In this document: positions 45,899-53,731 of the stretch, piece by piece
How positions within the stretch are numbered: the first letter of the stretch is position 1
Layout of the letters: every line of letters begins with the position of its first letter
Made by a program: the position numbers and the translations under genes
From: Desulfobulbaceae bacterium
GTDB lineage: Bacteria > Desulfobacterota > Desulfobulbia > Desulfobulbales > Desulfobulbaceae
Direction: 5' to 3'
Assembly: GCA_012744275.1 (NCBI GenBank)
Contig: JAAYIE010000100.1
Span: 1 to 60,990, forward strand
Length of the DNA stretch: 60,990 nt
Notes under the pieces: generated by a model
Databases searched by the model: none
What the model was told of the DNA's origin: nothing
Seen by the model: only the letters and a program-made list of their open reading frames with translations

Positions 45899-46824
45899 CA
45901 TTTTTTACTTCTGAAAAATAGTAGGGTCGAAATTGAGGAACAAAGCATCAAAAAAAGAGCAAAAGGATAGCCCCATACCTTATCCAGTTCGGGCATATGA
46001 TGGAAGTTCATCCCGTAGGCGCTAGCGATCAGGGTGGGTGGCATAAAAACAACTGTTACCACGGTAAATATTTTAATCACCCTGCTCTGCTCAATACCCG
46101 CTAAACCAAGGAAGCTGTTCTGTAGGAACTCCAAACGCTCAAAGTTGAATGAGGTGTGATCAAGCAGGGAACCCACGTCCTTGATCATGATCCGCATTTT
46201 CTCGTAGTCTTCCTTAGGAAACATCTTGCTTTTCAGCATGGAGGAAATAATACGCTGTTTTTCCACAATATTTTCACGGATAGCGATAGTTGTTTCCTGC
46301 AGGGTGGTGATGTCCAGAAGAATCTGCCGGTCCGTCTCCTTGTCGCGCACCATGGCATGCGTGATATAGGAGATCTGATCGGTGATACTTTCTATCAAGT
46401 CCGCATCGTAATCAATGCGGGTTTCTAGAATAGTCAAAAAAATATCGTCTCCATCAATGGGCTTAAAGGTGCGCAGCTTACGGTACGTCTCGGAAAAGGA
46501 GCGGAATTCGTGGTTGCGCTGGGTGAACAGCACTTTATCCCTGATAATAAAGGACACCGGCTCATTGGAAAAGGTGCCATCCTCCGGCACAAGAAAATTC
46601 AGGTTGATACCAATCTCTTCTTCAGTTTCGACATACTTAGAACTGCTCTCAATCTCCTCACTTTCCTGTTTGGTGAACAGTTCCACGTTAAAATCGTGTT
46701 CAACCTGCCTCTTTTCTTCGGTTGTGGGGCTGATAAGGTCAACCCAGACTACATCCTTGACTTCGGGGGCAACTCCGCTATCCATCCGTACAATGGTGCG
46801 ATCATAACAAAAGTAGTTGACCAT
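45892..46824 (-). CDS. corA: CorA-type magnesium/divalent cation channel
   Basis: Pentameric inner-membrane channel for magnesium or cobalt. It is 310 residues from MVNYFCYDRTIVRM, with AGGAG upstream. A long cytoplasmic alpha/beta and helical part (1-245) contains HAMVRDKETDRQILLDITTL-type stalk helices. Then come two C-terminal transmembrane helices, the first ending in ASAYGMNFHHMPEL with the diagnostic G-M-N selectivity motif, and the second LFLMLCSSISTLLFF. The short basic tail is normal. A longer open frame to 46875 has no family similarity. Confidence 0.93.
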   Translation of the reverse strand: MVNYFCYDRTIVRMDSGVAPEVKDVVWVDLISPTTEEKRQVEHDFNVELFTKQESEEIESSSKYVETEEEIGINLNFLVPEDGTFSNEPVSFIIRDKVLFTQRNHEFRSFSETYRKLRTFKPIDGDDIFLTILETRIDYDADLIESITDQISYITHAMVRDKETDRQILLDITTLQETTIAIRENIVEKQRIISSMLKSKMFPKEDYEKMRIMIKDVGSLLDHTSFNFERLEFLQNSFLGLAGIEQSRVIKIFTVVTVVFMPPTLIASAYGMNFHHMPELDKVWGYPFALFLMLCSSISTLLFFRSKKWL

Positions 46825-47387
46825 GGCACTGCTCCTGCAAAAAAATACATCCATATCGGCATAGGTTTTCCCCAACAGGGCAGCATGCGGTTAACTGTGC
46901 TGCCCGTGCGAACATGATCAGGGAAAACATTAAAAGATGTAATTTTACAGATAAGGAGCAGGAAAAGTCAATCCTGTTCTCCATGCACGCACGTCTCAAC
47001 AAAGACACCTTGCAAAACGTGCTGGAGAAGGATCGCGTCAACAGCAAAGGAACCTGTCGTTCCGGTTCAAAAGCTAAGAAACATAAAGTGAGACAGGGCA
47101 AACTCCTCGCTGACGTATACACAGCTGTATTTCGTTGCGGAGTATTGTCCGAAGAAGCCAGCATTGAAGGCGCTTGAACACGAATAATGGTGCTTTAAAG
47201 CCGAGTTCACATAAGTGCCAAGGAGAACGTAGATCCACGCAGCGCAGGCGAAAGAAGAATTGAGGGCAGGCGGATATTCGTTTTCAGGATAGATTTGGGG
47301 TTATACGGAGTTGCGCGGAGATGTATAGGGTTCTACAGCAGAGCGCCGCTCCAACGATGCGGTCGGACAAACTTATGAAAAACCGGA
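46825..47387. other. Region between corA and the LysR gene without a supported gene
   Basis: About 560 bp. A plus-strand frame at 46914-47177 could encode an 87-residue basic protein, but it has no ribosome-binding site and matches no family I know. No RNA gene or hairpin stood out. Both flanking genes are on the minus strand, so this holds the promoter of corA and the 3' flank of the LysR gene. Confidence 0.35.
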
Positions 47388-48368
47388 TCAGGGGTCGTTG
47401 GTATTAACAAAATCGCAACTGTTGAGGAGCCCCTGGAGCCTCCATGGAGAATTCACGCAGTGGCAGCCCATCTGATCTTGTACCACTTCTTCGCAAAAAT
47501 TGAGAAATTCCGACATCAGCCGGGTCACGATCTTGTCTTTATGTTGAATGATCCAGAGCTGGCGACAGGTATCAATGCCTTCAATATCAAGCAATTTCAG
47601 CCAACCCTCTTCGGTTTCGCGCGCCACCGCCAGCTTGGACAGGCAGGCCGCACCCACCCCAGCCTCCACCGCCTTCTTTATGGCCTCGGTGTGCCCGGTT
47701 TTGGTGAGAACCTTCAGGGTAGTGGCATGCCGCCCCAGTCTTTTGGTAAAAATTTCCGCCGTGCCTGAACCTTCTTCCCGTAAGACCCAACTGGTCTTTT
47801 TCAGATCTTCCGGTATGCGAAACGATTTTTGACTGGCCAGCATATGCTGCGGACTGACAATGATACCCAGTTCATCGGTGAACCAGGAGGTCGGGATAAG
47901 GGAATCCACATTGATATCTCCCTCGACAAAACCCAAATCTGCCTGACCATTGGCCACCAGGTTTTCCGCCTGCATGGTATTGACCACCAGCATATTGATA
48001 TGGGCGTCCGGATACTTGCGCATAAAGGCGCCCATGAGATAGGGCATCACGTAGTTGCCCACCGTGGTGCTGGCCACGATATGCAATAGCCCGGCCACCA
48101 CGTCCTGCTGGCCGGTAAGTACGGTTTCCACCGCTGATACCTGGCGCAGCATTTCTTTGGCGTGGGGCAACAGATATCTGCCGCGATCGTTAAGCAAAAG
48201 GCTGCGACCATGGCGATCAAACAAGGGACCACCCAACTGATTTTCCAGCTCGGCCAAGGCCATGCTTACCGCAGACTGGGTCAACACCAGATTTTTACTG
48301 GCCCGGGTAACCTGGTTGGTTTCAGCCACTGCCTTAAAAATTTCCAGCTGCCTGAAAGTGATACCCAT
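47388..48368 (-). CDS. LysR-family transcriptional regulator
   Basis: A 326-residue regulator. The N-terminal winged helix (MGITFRQLEIFKAVAETNQV, TRASKNLVLTQSAVSMALAE, LENQLGGPLFDRHGR) is unmistakable LysR. The effector domain (about 90-300) has LHIVASTTVGNYVMPYLMGA, WVLREEGSGTAEIF and AVEAGVGAACLSKLAVARE, similar to CysB/CbbR-like members. It is divergent from the nuo operon. A perfect inverted repeat at 48459-48475 in the shared region fits a LysR binding site. The start at ATG 48368 is preferred over 48383 because MGITFRQL is the family N-terminus. Confidence 0.93.
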   Translation of the reverse strand: MGITFRQLEIFKAVAETNQVTRASKNLVLTQSAVSMALAELENQLGGPLFDRHGRSLLLNDRGRYLLPHAKEMLRQVSAVETVLTGQQDVVAGLLHIVASTTVGNYVMPYLMGAFMRKYPDAHINMLVVNTMQAENLVANGQADLGFVEGDINVDSLIPTSWFTDELGIIVSPQHMLASQKSFRIPEDLKKTSWVLREEGSGTAEIFTKRLGRHATTLKVLTKTGHTEAIKKAVEAGVGAACLSKLAVARETEEGWLKLLDIEGIDTCRQLWIIQHKDKIVTRLMSEFLNFCEEVVQDQMGCHCVNSPWRLQGLLNSCDFVNTNDP

Positions 48369-48458
48369 ATGGATGCTCAACAAAATATGTTAGGAATATG
48401 AATAAAATTGAACAGCAAAACAAATTAAGCACATCCTGATATTTCGTCAATATTTTTT

Positions 48459-48475
48459 ATATGTGACTTACATAT
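48459..48475. promoter_or_regulatory. Candidate LysR-type operator (inverted repeat)
   Basis: ATATGT-N5-ACATAT, a perfect interrupted palindrome with the T-N11-A geometry of LysR regulator boxes, about 90 bp upstream of the LysR gene start and about 340 bp upstream of nuoA. It most probably serves autoregulation; control of nuo is possible but farther away. Confidence 0.5.
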
Positions 48476-48726
48476 ATTATTGTGCGCATATCCCACAAAA
48501 ACGCCTGGCTTAATAATTTCCCACAAGGCGTCCAATACATTTTCTATACAATTTTGTACTTTACTCCAGTTACAGAGAAAGAAAGTCAGCAAGGAGGTAA
48601 AGAGAGTACGGTGAAGGTCTACAGCAGACCTGTAGTGGATCCAGAGCTGATTCTTCGATACCGCTAGAGAGCACAGCTGTACATTAAGCTGTGGCTACAG
48701 CGAGATACACATCGCTGGTTATTAGC
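48476..48726. other. Intergenic sequence between the LysR operator and the nuo promoter
   Basis: Holds a strong AAGGAGG (about 48592-48598) followed 12 bases later by GTG and an 18-codon frame (VKVYSRPVVDPELILRYR) ending in TAG at 48667. It may be a truncated gene or a short leader peptide. Its sequence matches nothing I can name with confidence. Confidence 0.25.
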
Positions 48727-48756
48727 TTGACAGCAGCTTGCCACCTACGGTACATT
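48727..48756 (+). promoter_or_regulatory. Sigma-70-type promoter for the nuo operon
   Basis: A consensus TTGACA at 48727-48732, an 18-base spacer and TACATT (four of six matches to TATAAT) at 48751-48756, about 56 bp before the nuoA ATG. This is the best promoter-like sequence near the operon. Confidence 0.6.
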
Positions 48757-48812
48757 TTTATATAAATTTAACTTCTGTTATCGATCAAATTTTTTGTTTT
48801 TCTTTGTGTTTC

Positions 48813-49220
48813 ATGGATGCCATAACCCAAACTAATATTCTATATATAGCCTTATTTATGCTTGGCGGCCTGGGTTTTGGGCTGGGCCCGATTCTCGTCG
48901 TCAAATTACTCAGCCCCAGCTCCCATACCCGGGAAAGTGCCGGCAAAAGCACTCAGCTTATCGAGTGCGGCATGGAACCTATTGGCAAAGCATGGATCCG
49001 GTTCGGAATTGTCTACTATCTTTATGCCCTCATCTTTCTTGCCTTTGATGTGGATGTTCTTTTTCTCTTCCCAGTGGCTCTAGCCTACAATGATCCCAGC
49101 TTTGGTTACGAGGATTTCATCGAAATTGTCCTTTTTGTCGCCATTTTGGCGCTTGCCGTAGTCTATGCCTGGCGCAAAGGAGTATTCACATGGACAGAGA
49201 AAACGTTCCCTCGTCGCTAG
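48813..49220 (+). CDS. nuoA: Complex I subunit NuoA
   Basis: Small membrane subunit at the joint between the peripheral and membrane arms, 135 residues with three helices (about 8-30, 65-90, 100-122). YECGMEP-type motif appears as [20 protein letters not shown], followed by [20 protein letters not shown], which is the conserved acidic second helix. The ATG at 48813 starts MDAITQTN; a longer frame to 48738 lies across the promoter and is not credible. It overlaps nuoB by 31 bp. Confidence 0.94.
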   Translation: MDAITQTNILYIALFMLGGLGFGLGPILVVKLLSPSSHTRESAGKSTQLIECGMEPIGKAWIRFGIVYYLYALIFLAFDVDVLFLFPVALAYNDPSFGYEDFIEIVLFVAILALAVVYAWRKGVFTWTEKTFPRR

Positions 49221-49687
49221 TACAGTTTGCCCGCTTGGACAGTCTGATCGAGCTGGCGAGGGCTAACTCTCTTTGGCCCATGACTTTTGGTCTGGCTTGC
49301 TGCGCCATAGAGATGATGTGCACTGGCGGCTCCCGCTATGATATCTCCCGCTTCGGTGCAGAGGTGTTCCGACCTTCACCCCGACAAAGTGATGTGATGA
49401 TCGTAGCCGGAACCATCAACAAAAAACTCGAACTGGCAGTCAAAACGCTTTACGATCAGATGCCGGAACCGAAGTGGGTCATCGCCATGGGCAACTGCGC
49501 CATTTCCGGTGGTCCTTTCAAGCTGCCCTGCAACTACAATGTGGTCGAGGGGGTGGACCTGCTTTTCCCGGTGGATGTGTACATTCCTGGCTGCCCTCCC
49601 AGACCAGAAGCGCTGTTGGAGGGCATAATGGCTTTGGAAGAAAAAATTACCGGGACGCGCCGCTGGCCCAGGGTTGAACCGGCCTGA
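49190..49687 (+). CDS. nuoB: Complex I subunit NuoB
   Basis: Holds the terminal [4Fe-4S] cluster N2 that reduces quinone. It is 165 residues. [20 protein letters not shown] near residue 34, [13 protein letters not shown] near 97 and [19 protein letters not shown] near 131 provide the four cysteine ligands including the tandem pair. [16 protein letters not shown] near 62 is the usual quinone-site segment. The first 31 bases overlap the end of nuoA. Confidence 0.96.
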   Translation: MDRENVPSSLVQFARLDSLIELARANSLWPMTFGLACCAIEMMCTGGSRYDISRFGAEVFRPSPRQSDVMIVAGTINKKLELAVKTLYDQMPEPKWVIAMGNCAISGGPFKLPCNYNVVEGVDLLFPVDVYIPGCPPRPEALLEGIMALEEKITGTRRWPRVEPA

Positions 49688-49743
49688 TTGATGTTTACCA
49701 GGTTTAACGCTGCACATTGCTGACCATTGCTTGAGCACCTGAT

Positions 49744-50238
49744 ATGGATGCACGAAACGAGCTGCACATTGCAATAACCAACCTTTTTACCGCACCAGAG
49801 CAGTGCGCAGACGGAGAAAGCACGGCTGTCCCTGACACCACAACCCTGAAAAACCTAGACCATGCCCGCAATGGCGCGGACTTGGAGCATCACTGCCTGC
49901 CGGAGCAACTGCCCGCTGCAGCTGGTATTTTAGAAGGACAGGGCCTCATGCTGGAATCTATCACTGCTGTGGATTGGATAGAGCAACAAGAGTTTGAAGT
50001 ATTCTACGATTTTATCCATACTGATGTGGCCAACTACCGGGTCGTTTTACGCTGCACAATATCCAGGATCCAGGCGGAGCTTCCCAGTTTATGCAGTGTT
50101 TTTCCGGCAGCAAACTGGCATGAACGCGAAGTTTTCGACTTTTTCGGCATCCATTTCAACAGCCATCCGGATCTGACCCGTATCCTCCTGCCCGAAGACG
50201 CCGACTTCTACCCCCTGCGCAAGGACTATATGCCATGA
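49744..50238 (+). CDS. nuoC: Complex I subunit NuoC (30-kDa)
   Basis: Peripheral-arm scaffolding subunit, 164 residues. After a variable N-terminus it has LESITAVDWIEQQEFEVFYD near residue 77 and SVFPAANWHEREVFDFFGIH near 118, the 30-kDa signature, then HPDLTRILLPEDADFYPLRK. It is separate from NuoD, not fused. The stop overlaps the nuoD start as ATGA. Confidence 0.93.
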   Translation: MDARNELHIAITNLFTAPEQCADGESTAVPDTTTLKNLDHARNGADLEHHCLPEQLPAAAGILEGQGLMLESITAVDWIEQQEFEVFYDFIHTDVANYRVVLRCTISRIQAELPSLCSVFPAANWHEREVFDFFGIHFNSHPDLTRILLPEDADFYPLRKDYMP

Positions 50239-51356
50239 ACCTGCCTCGGCCGCAGCATTACGAAGAGACCTTCGTGCTCAATCTGGGGCCGCAGCATCCG
50301 GCTACCCACGGAGTGCTGCGCATCAAGGTAACTATGGATGGCGAGTATGTCGTCAAGGCCGAACCTGTACTGGGCTATATCCACCGCATGCACGAAAAAA
50401 TTGCGGAGCAGGGCAACTTTGCCCAATTCATGCCCTACACTGCCCGCATGGATTACTTACACGCTCTCGCCTTTAACCATGGCTACTGCCTGGTGGTAGA
50501 GCGGGCCGCAGGGATTGAGGTGCCCGAACGGGCAGAATACATTCGCGTTATCACGGTGGAGCTCAACCGCATTGCCAGCCACCTTTTGTGGTGGGCCGCC
50601 TTCCTGCTCGATCTGGGCGGATTTACCCCGCTCTTATACGCCTTTGACGATCGCGAACAAATTCTGGATTTACTGGAACGCATCACTGGTTCCCGCTTGA
50701 CCTACTGCTATTTTCGCTTCGGTGGAGTCTGCACCGATGTCGACGACGAATTCATCAGCGGCACCCGCGCCTTCATCACCCGCCTGCGCAAACGACTGCC
50801 CACCATGTACCACAGCCTGGTGACCGGCAACATCATCCTGATTAAGCGTATCAAGGATATCGGTATCATCAGTCGGGAACAGTGCCGTCTTTACGGTGCA
50901 AGCGGGCCGGTGGCGCGTGGTTCGGGTATTGATTTTGACGTACGCAAGCATGAGCCCTATTCAGTCTATCCCGAGCTGGATTTCGATATCCCTGTTTATC
51001 CCGATGGCGATTCCATGGCCCGCTACATGGTACGCATGGATGAAATCGAGCAGTCGTTGCGGATTATCGAGCAGGCTCTGGACAAGCTCCCGGATGGCCC
51101 GATTATAGCCGCCAAGGTACCAAAAAACCTGAAACCTGAGGCCGGTGCCTTTTATGCCGCCGTGGAAACGGCGCGGGGCTCCCTTGGCCACCGTTTAATC
51201 TGTGATGGCAGTAAAAACCCGTACCGTTTGAAACTGCGTTCGCCCACCTTCTGCAACCTGAGTCTGTATGCCGAGGTGGCCGAAGGCATGATGATTGCAG
51301 ACGCCCTCGCCTTTCTGGGCAGCCTGGATCTGGTCATTCCCGAGATTGATCGCTAG
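50235..51356 (+). CDS. nuoD: Complex I subunit NuoD (49-kDa)
   Basis: Quinone-site subunit, 373 residues. LNLGPQHPATHGVLRIKVTM near residue 15 is the conserved loop with the quinone-binding histidine. ILGYIHRMHEKIAEQ-type segment follows, along with SHLLWWAAFLLDLGGFTPLL near 113, RGSGIDFDVRKHEPYSVYPE near 228 and the C-terminal LRSPTFCNLSLYAEVAEGMM, IADALAFLGSLDLVIPEIDR. All are complete, so the quinone reduction site is present even though the NADH-oxidising subunits are absent. Confidence 0.95.
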   Translation: MNLPRPQHYEETFVLNLGPQHPATHGVLRIKVTMDGEYVVKAEPVLGYIHRMHEKIAEQGNFAQFMPYTARMDYLHALAFNHGYCLVVERAAGIEVPERAEYIRVITVELNRIASHLLWWAAFLLDLGGFTPLLYAFDDREQILDLLERITGSRLTYCYFRFGGVCTDVDDEFISGTRAFITRLRKRLPTMYHSLVTGNIILIKRIKDIGIISREQCRLYGASGPVARGSGIDFDVRKHEPYSVYPELDFDIPVYPDGDSMARYMVRMDEIEQSLRIIEQALDKLPDGPIIAAKVPKNLKPEAGAFYAAVETARGSLGHRLICDGSKNPYRLKLRSPTFCNLSLYAEVAEGMMIADALAFLGSLDLVIPEIDR

Positions 51357-51365
51357 AGGGAATTT

Positions 51366-52361
51366 ATGATGACTCATCCTTTTGTGCGTGCACTGATCTA
51401 TCTGATAGGGCTCATGGCCTTTGCCGGGCTCAATGCTGCCTATCTGGTCTGGTGTGAACGCAAAGGTGCAGCACGCATCCAGCGCCGCATCGGCCCCTGC
51501 GAAGTTGGCTGGGCCGGGCTCTTGCAGCCGCTGGCCGATGGCCTCAAATTGATGACCAAGCAACTGCTGGTGCCAGATGGGGTGGATGCGGCCCTGTTTC
51601 GTCTGGCGCCGGTGCTGGCCATGTTACCTGGCATGGTTTCGCTGGCAGTCATTCCCTTCAGCGATACCCTGCAGGCCCGGGAGATGGAGCTCTCTGCCCT
51701 GCTCATATTTGCCTTCGCATCAGTTGGCATGCTCTGCGTTCTTTTGGGTGGCTGGGCCTCGGGCAACAAATTCGCCATCATTTCATCGACCAGGGCTGTA
51801 TCGCAGAACCTTGCCTATGAAATCCCTATGCTGCTCACGGTCATCACCATCGCACTTATTGTTGGTTCGCTCAATCTGCGCGACATCGCCATGGAGCAGC
51901 AGGGCAACCTATTCCACTGGAACCTGTTCAGACTGGAAGGGTGGCATATCCTCACCATGTGGATATCCTTCATCATCTTTTTTATCTGCTCGATTGCAGA
52001 AACAAACAGAGCGCCCTTTGATCTGGCCGAAGCGGAAAGCGAGCTGGTGGCCGGTTACATGACCGAGTACAGTTCCATGGGCTATGGTTTGTTCATGATG
52101 GCTGAATATATTAACATCGTGGTCGGAGCCTGCCTCACCGCCACCCTTTTTCTCGGCGGCTGGGCATGCCCTTTTGGACTAGCACCAGGATGGTGGTGGT
52201 TTGTGCTTAAAATATACGTTCTCATCTTCACCATTATCTGGGTACGTTGGACCTATCCCCGCACCCAGATATATCGTCTGCTCAACCTGAGCTGGAAGGT
52301 GATGATCCCCTTTTCCCTGGTCAACCTGCTCATCACTGCAGGCTTGGTCAAATTTCTATAA
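51366..52361 (+). CDS. nuoH: Complex I subunit NuoH
   Basis: Membrane subunit forming the quinone chamber roof and first proton channel link, 331 residues with about eight helices. YLVWCERKGAARIQRRIGPC near residue 22 and LLQPLADGLKLMTKQLLVPD near 52 are the conserved E-R-K and loop motifs. TNRAPFDLAEAESELVAGYM, TEYSSMGYGLFMMAEY near 213 is the acidic loop that contacts NuoB and NuoD. It begins 9 bp after nuoD. Confidence 0.95.
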   Translation: MMTHPFVRALIYLIGLMAFAGLNAAYLVWCERKGAARIQRRIGPCEVGWAGLLQPLADGLKLMTKQLLVPDGVDAALFRLAPVLAMLPGMVSLAVIPFSDTLQAREMELSALLIFAFASVGMLCVLLGGWASGNKFAIISSTRAVSQNLAYEIPMLLTVITIALIVGSLNLRDIAMEQQGNLFHWNLFRLEGWHILTMWISFIIFFICSIAETNRAPFDLAEAESELVAGYMTEYSSMGYGLFMMAEYINIVVGACLTATLFLGGWACPFGLAPGWWWFVLKIYVLIFTIIWVRWTYPRTQIYRLLNLSWKVMIPFSLVNLLITAGLVKFL

Positions 52362-52374
52362 ACACCAAGAGGCC

Positions 52375-52827
52375 ATGAGCGGATATTGGCGCGATATCTT
52401 TGTTGGAGCAAAGAGCCTGCTTACCGGTTTGTGTATCACGGGGCGGGAATTCTTCCGGCCGGTGGTCACCGAGCAGTACCCCTACGAGGCCCCGACTCTG
52501 CCCGCCCACTTTCGTGGTCATATCGAACTGATCGGCAACGAGGAAACAGGCGAGCCCAACTGCGTGGTCTGCAACATGTGCCAGATGGCCTGCCCCTCCG
52601 GCTGTATTGCCCTGACCGGTGAAAGGGCGCCCAGCGGCAAAGGCAGGGTGCTCACTTCATATATGCTCGACTTTACCACCTGCAGTCTGTGCGGGCTGTG
52701 CGTGGAAAGCTGTAAATTCAATGCCCTGCACTTTTCCCGTGAGTACAATCGGGTAGCCTTTGATAAGAACGTGTTCCAAATGGATCTCATGGCCCGGCTC
52801 AAGGAGCAGAATCAATGCAAGCCCTGA
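52375..52827 (+). CDS. nuoI: Complex I subunit NuoI
   Basis: Ferredoxin-like subunit with two [4Fe-4S] clusters (N6a/N6b) that pass electrons to NuoB, 150 residues. NCVVCNMCQMACPSGCIAL near residue 61 and CSLCGLCVESCKFNALHFS near 101 each give four cysteines. In complexes without NuoEFG this subunit is the natural entry point for a low-potential donor such as ferredoxin. Its end overlaps nuoJ by 13 bp. Confidence 0.95.
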   Translation: MSGYWRDIFVGAKSLLTGLCITGREFFRPVVTEQYPYEAPTLPAHFRGHIELIGNEETGEPNCVVCNMCQMACPSGCIALTGERAPSGKGRVLTSYMLDFTTCSLCGLCVESCKFNALHFSREYNRVAFDKNVFQMDLMARLKEQNQCKP

Positions 52828-53393
52828 ACTGTAGCGTCGCTGGCCCAGCGCTTTTCAGTAATGAAGGCATGGTGGGTATCATTTTTCTTCTGACCATTGC
52901 GATGGCAGTTGCAGGTGCTATCATAGCAGTGCAGTCCAGATGGCTGGTGCGCTCCGTGGCCGGGCTTGCCCTGTGTTTCACCGGCGTGGCCGGGCTGTAT
53001 TACTTTCTCTTGAGCCCCTTTCTCGCCATGATGCAGATGCTCATCTACGTGGGGGCAATCTCCATCCTCATCGCCTTTGCCATTATGATGGTAACCCAGG
53101 CGGACAGCGACACCAAACGCAAACGCAACTACAGTGTCCTGGCAGGCCCCATCGGTTTCTGCGTGGCCATACTTTTTTTTGCGGGCTTCACTGTGCTGGC
53201 GCTCTCGACCCCATGGCAGCCCCAACCCCATGGACAGGCCGGCACGAGCAGGGATTTGGGCATGGCCCTGCTTGGCCCACATGTACTTGTTTTCGAGCTC
53301 ATTTCCATTGTGCTGCTCATGGCCATCATTGGCGCACTCGTGCTGGCACAGCATGGCAGGCACAGCAGAAACCGAGAAGAAAAGGGAGCCTGA
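52815..53393 (+). CDS. nuoJ: Complex I subunit NuoJ
   Basis: Membrane subunit of the E-channel, 192 residues with five predicted helices. VRSVAGLALCFTGVAGLYYF near residue 46 and MMQMLIYVGAISILIAFAIM near 75 are the diagnostic NuoJ pattern with the pi-bulge helix. A hydrophilic loop (about 130-150) and a last helix with LISIVLLMAIIGALVLAQ complete it. The start overlaps nuoI. Confidence 0.92.
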   Translation: MQALNCSVAGPALFSNEGMVGIIFLLTIAMAVAGAIIAVQSRWLVRSVAGLALCFTGVAGLYYFLLSPFLAMMQMLIYVGAISILIAFAIMMVTQADSDTKRKRNYSVLAGPIGFCVAILFFAGFTVLALSTPWQPQPHGQAGTSRDLGMALLGPHVLVFELISIVLLMAIIGALVLAQHGRHSRNREEKGA

Positions 53394-53395
53394 TC

Positions 53396-53722
53396 ATGCA
53401 ACTGCTTGGTCTCTACAACTGCCTTACCAGCTATCTGATTATCGCGGCCTTTCTTTTTGCCAGCGGGGTGTATGGCATGATGTGCAGGCGTACCCTGATT
53501 GGCGTACTCATCTCCGCTGAGCTGATTCTGGCGGCCGCCTCCATCAACTTCATGGCTTTTAGTCGTTTTCTTGCCTCCGACCCCACAAGCGGCAGACTCT
53601 TTACCCTGTTTATCATGGCCATTGCCGCAGCCGAAGCGGCCATTGCCGTCAGCATTCTCATTGCGGTGTACCGGAACTACAAGAGCATTGAAAGCGATGA
53701 CCTCACCGACTTGCGAGGATAA
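53396..53722 (+). CDS. nuoK: Complex I subunit NuoK
   Basis: A 108-residue, three-helix membrane subunit. FASGVYGMMCRRTLIGVLIS, AELILAAASINFMAFSRFL and FIMAIAAAEAAIAVSILIAV contain the two membrane glutamates essential for proton transfer. It starts 2 bp after the nuoJ stop at an ATG preceded by AAAGGGAG. A longer frame begins at 52940 inside nuoJ but is not coding before this ATG. Confidence 0.94.
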   Translation: MQLLGLYNCLTSYLIIAAFLFASGVYGMMCRRTLIGVLISAELILAAASINFMAFSRFLASDPTSGRLFTLFIMAIAAAEAAIAVSILIAVYRNYKSIESDDLTDLRG

Positions 53723-53731
53723 CAACCGGCC

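Noticed and set aside
46914-47177. Possible 87-residue basic protein
   Set aside because: No ribosome-binding site and no recognised motif. It is recorded only under the intergenic region.
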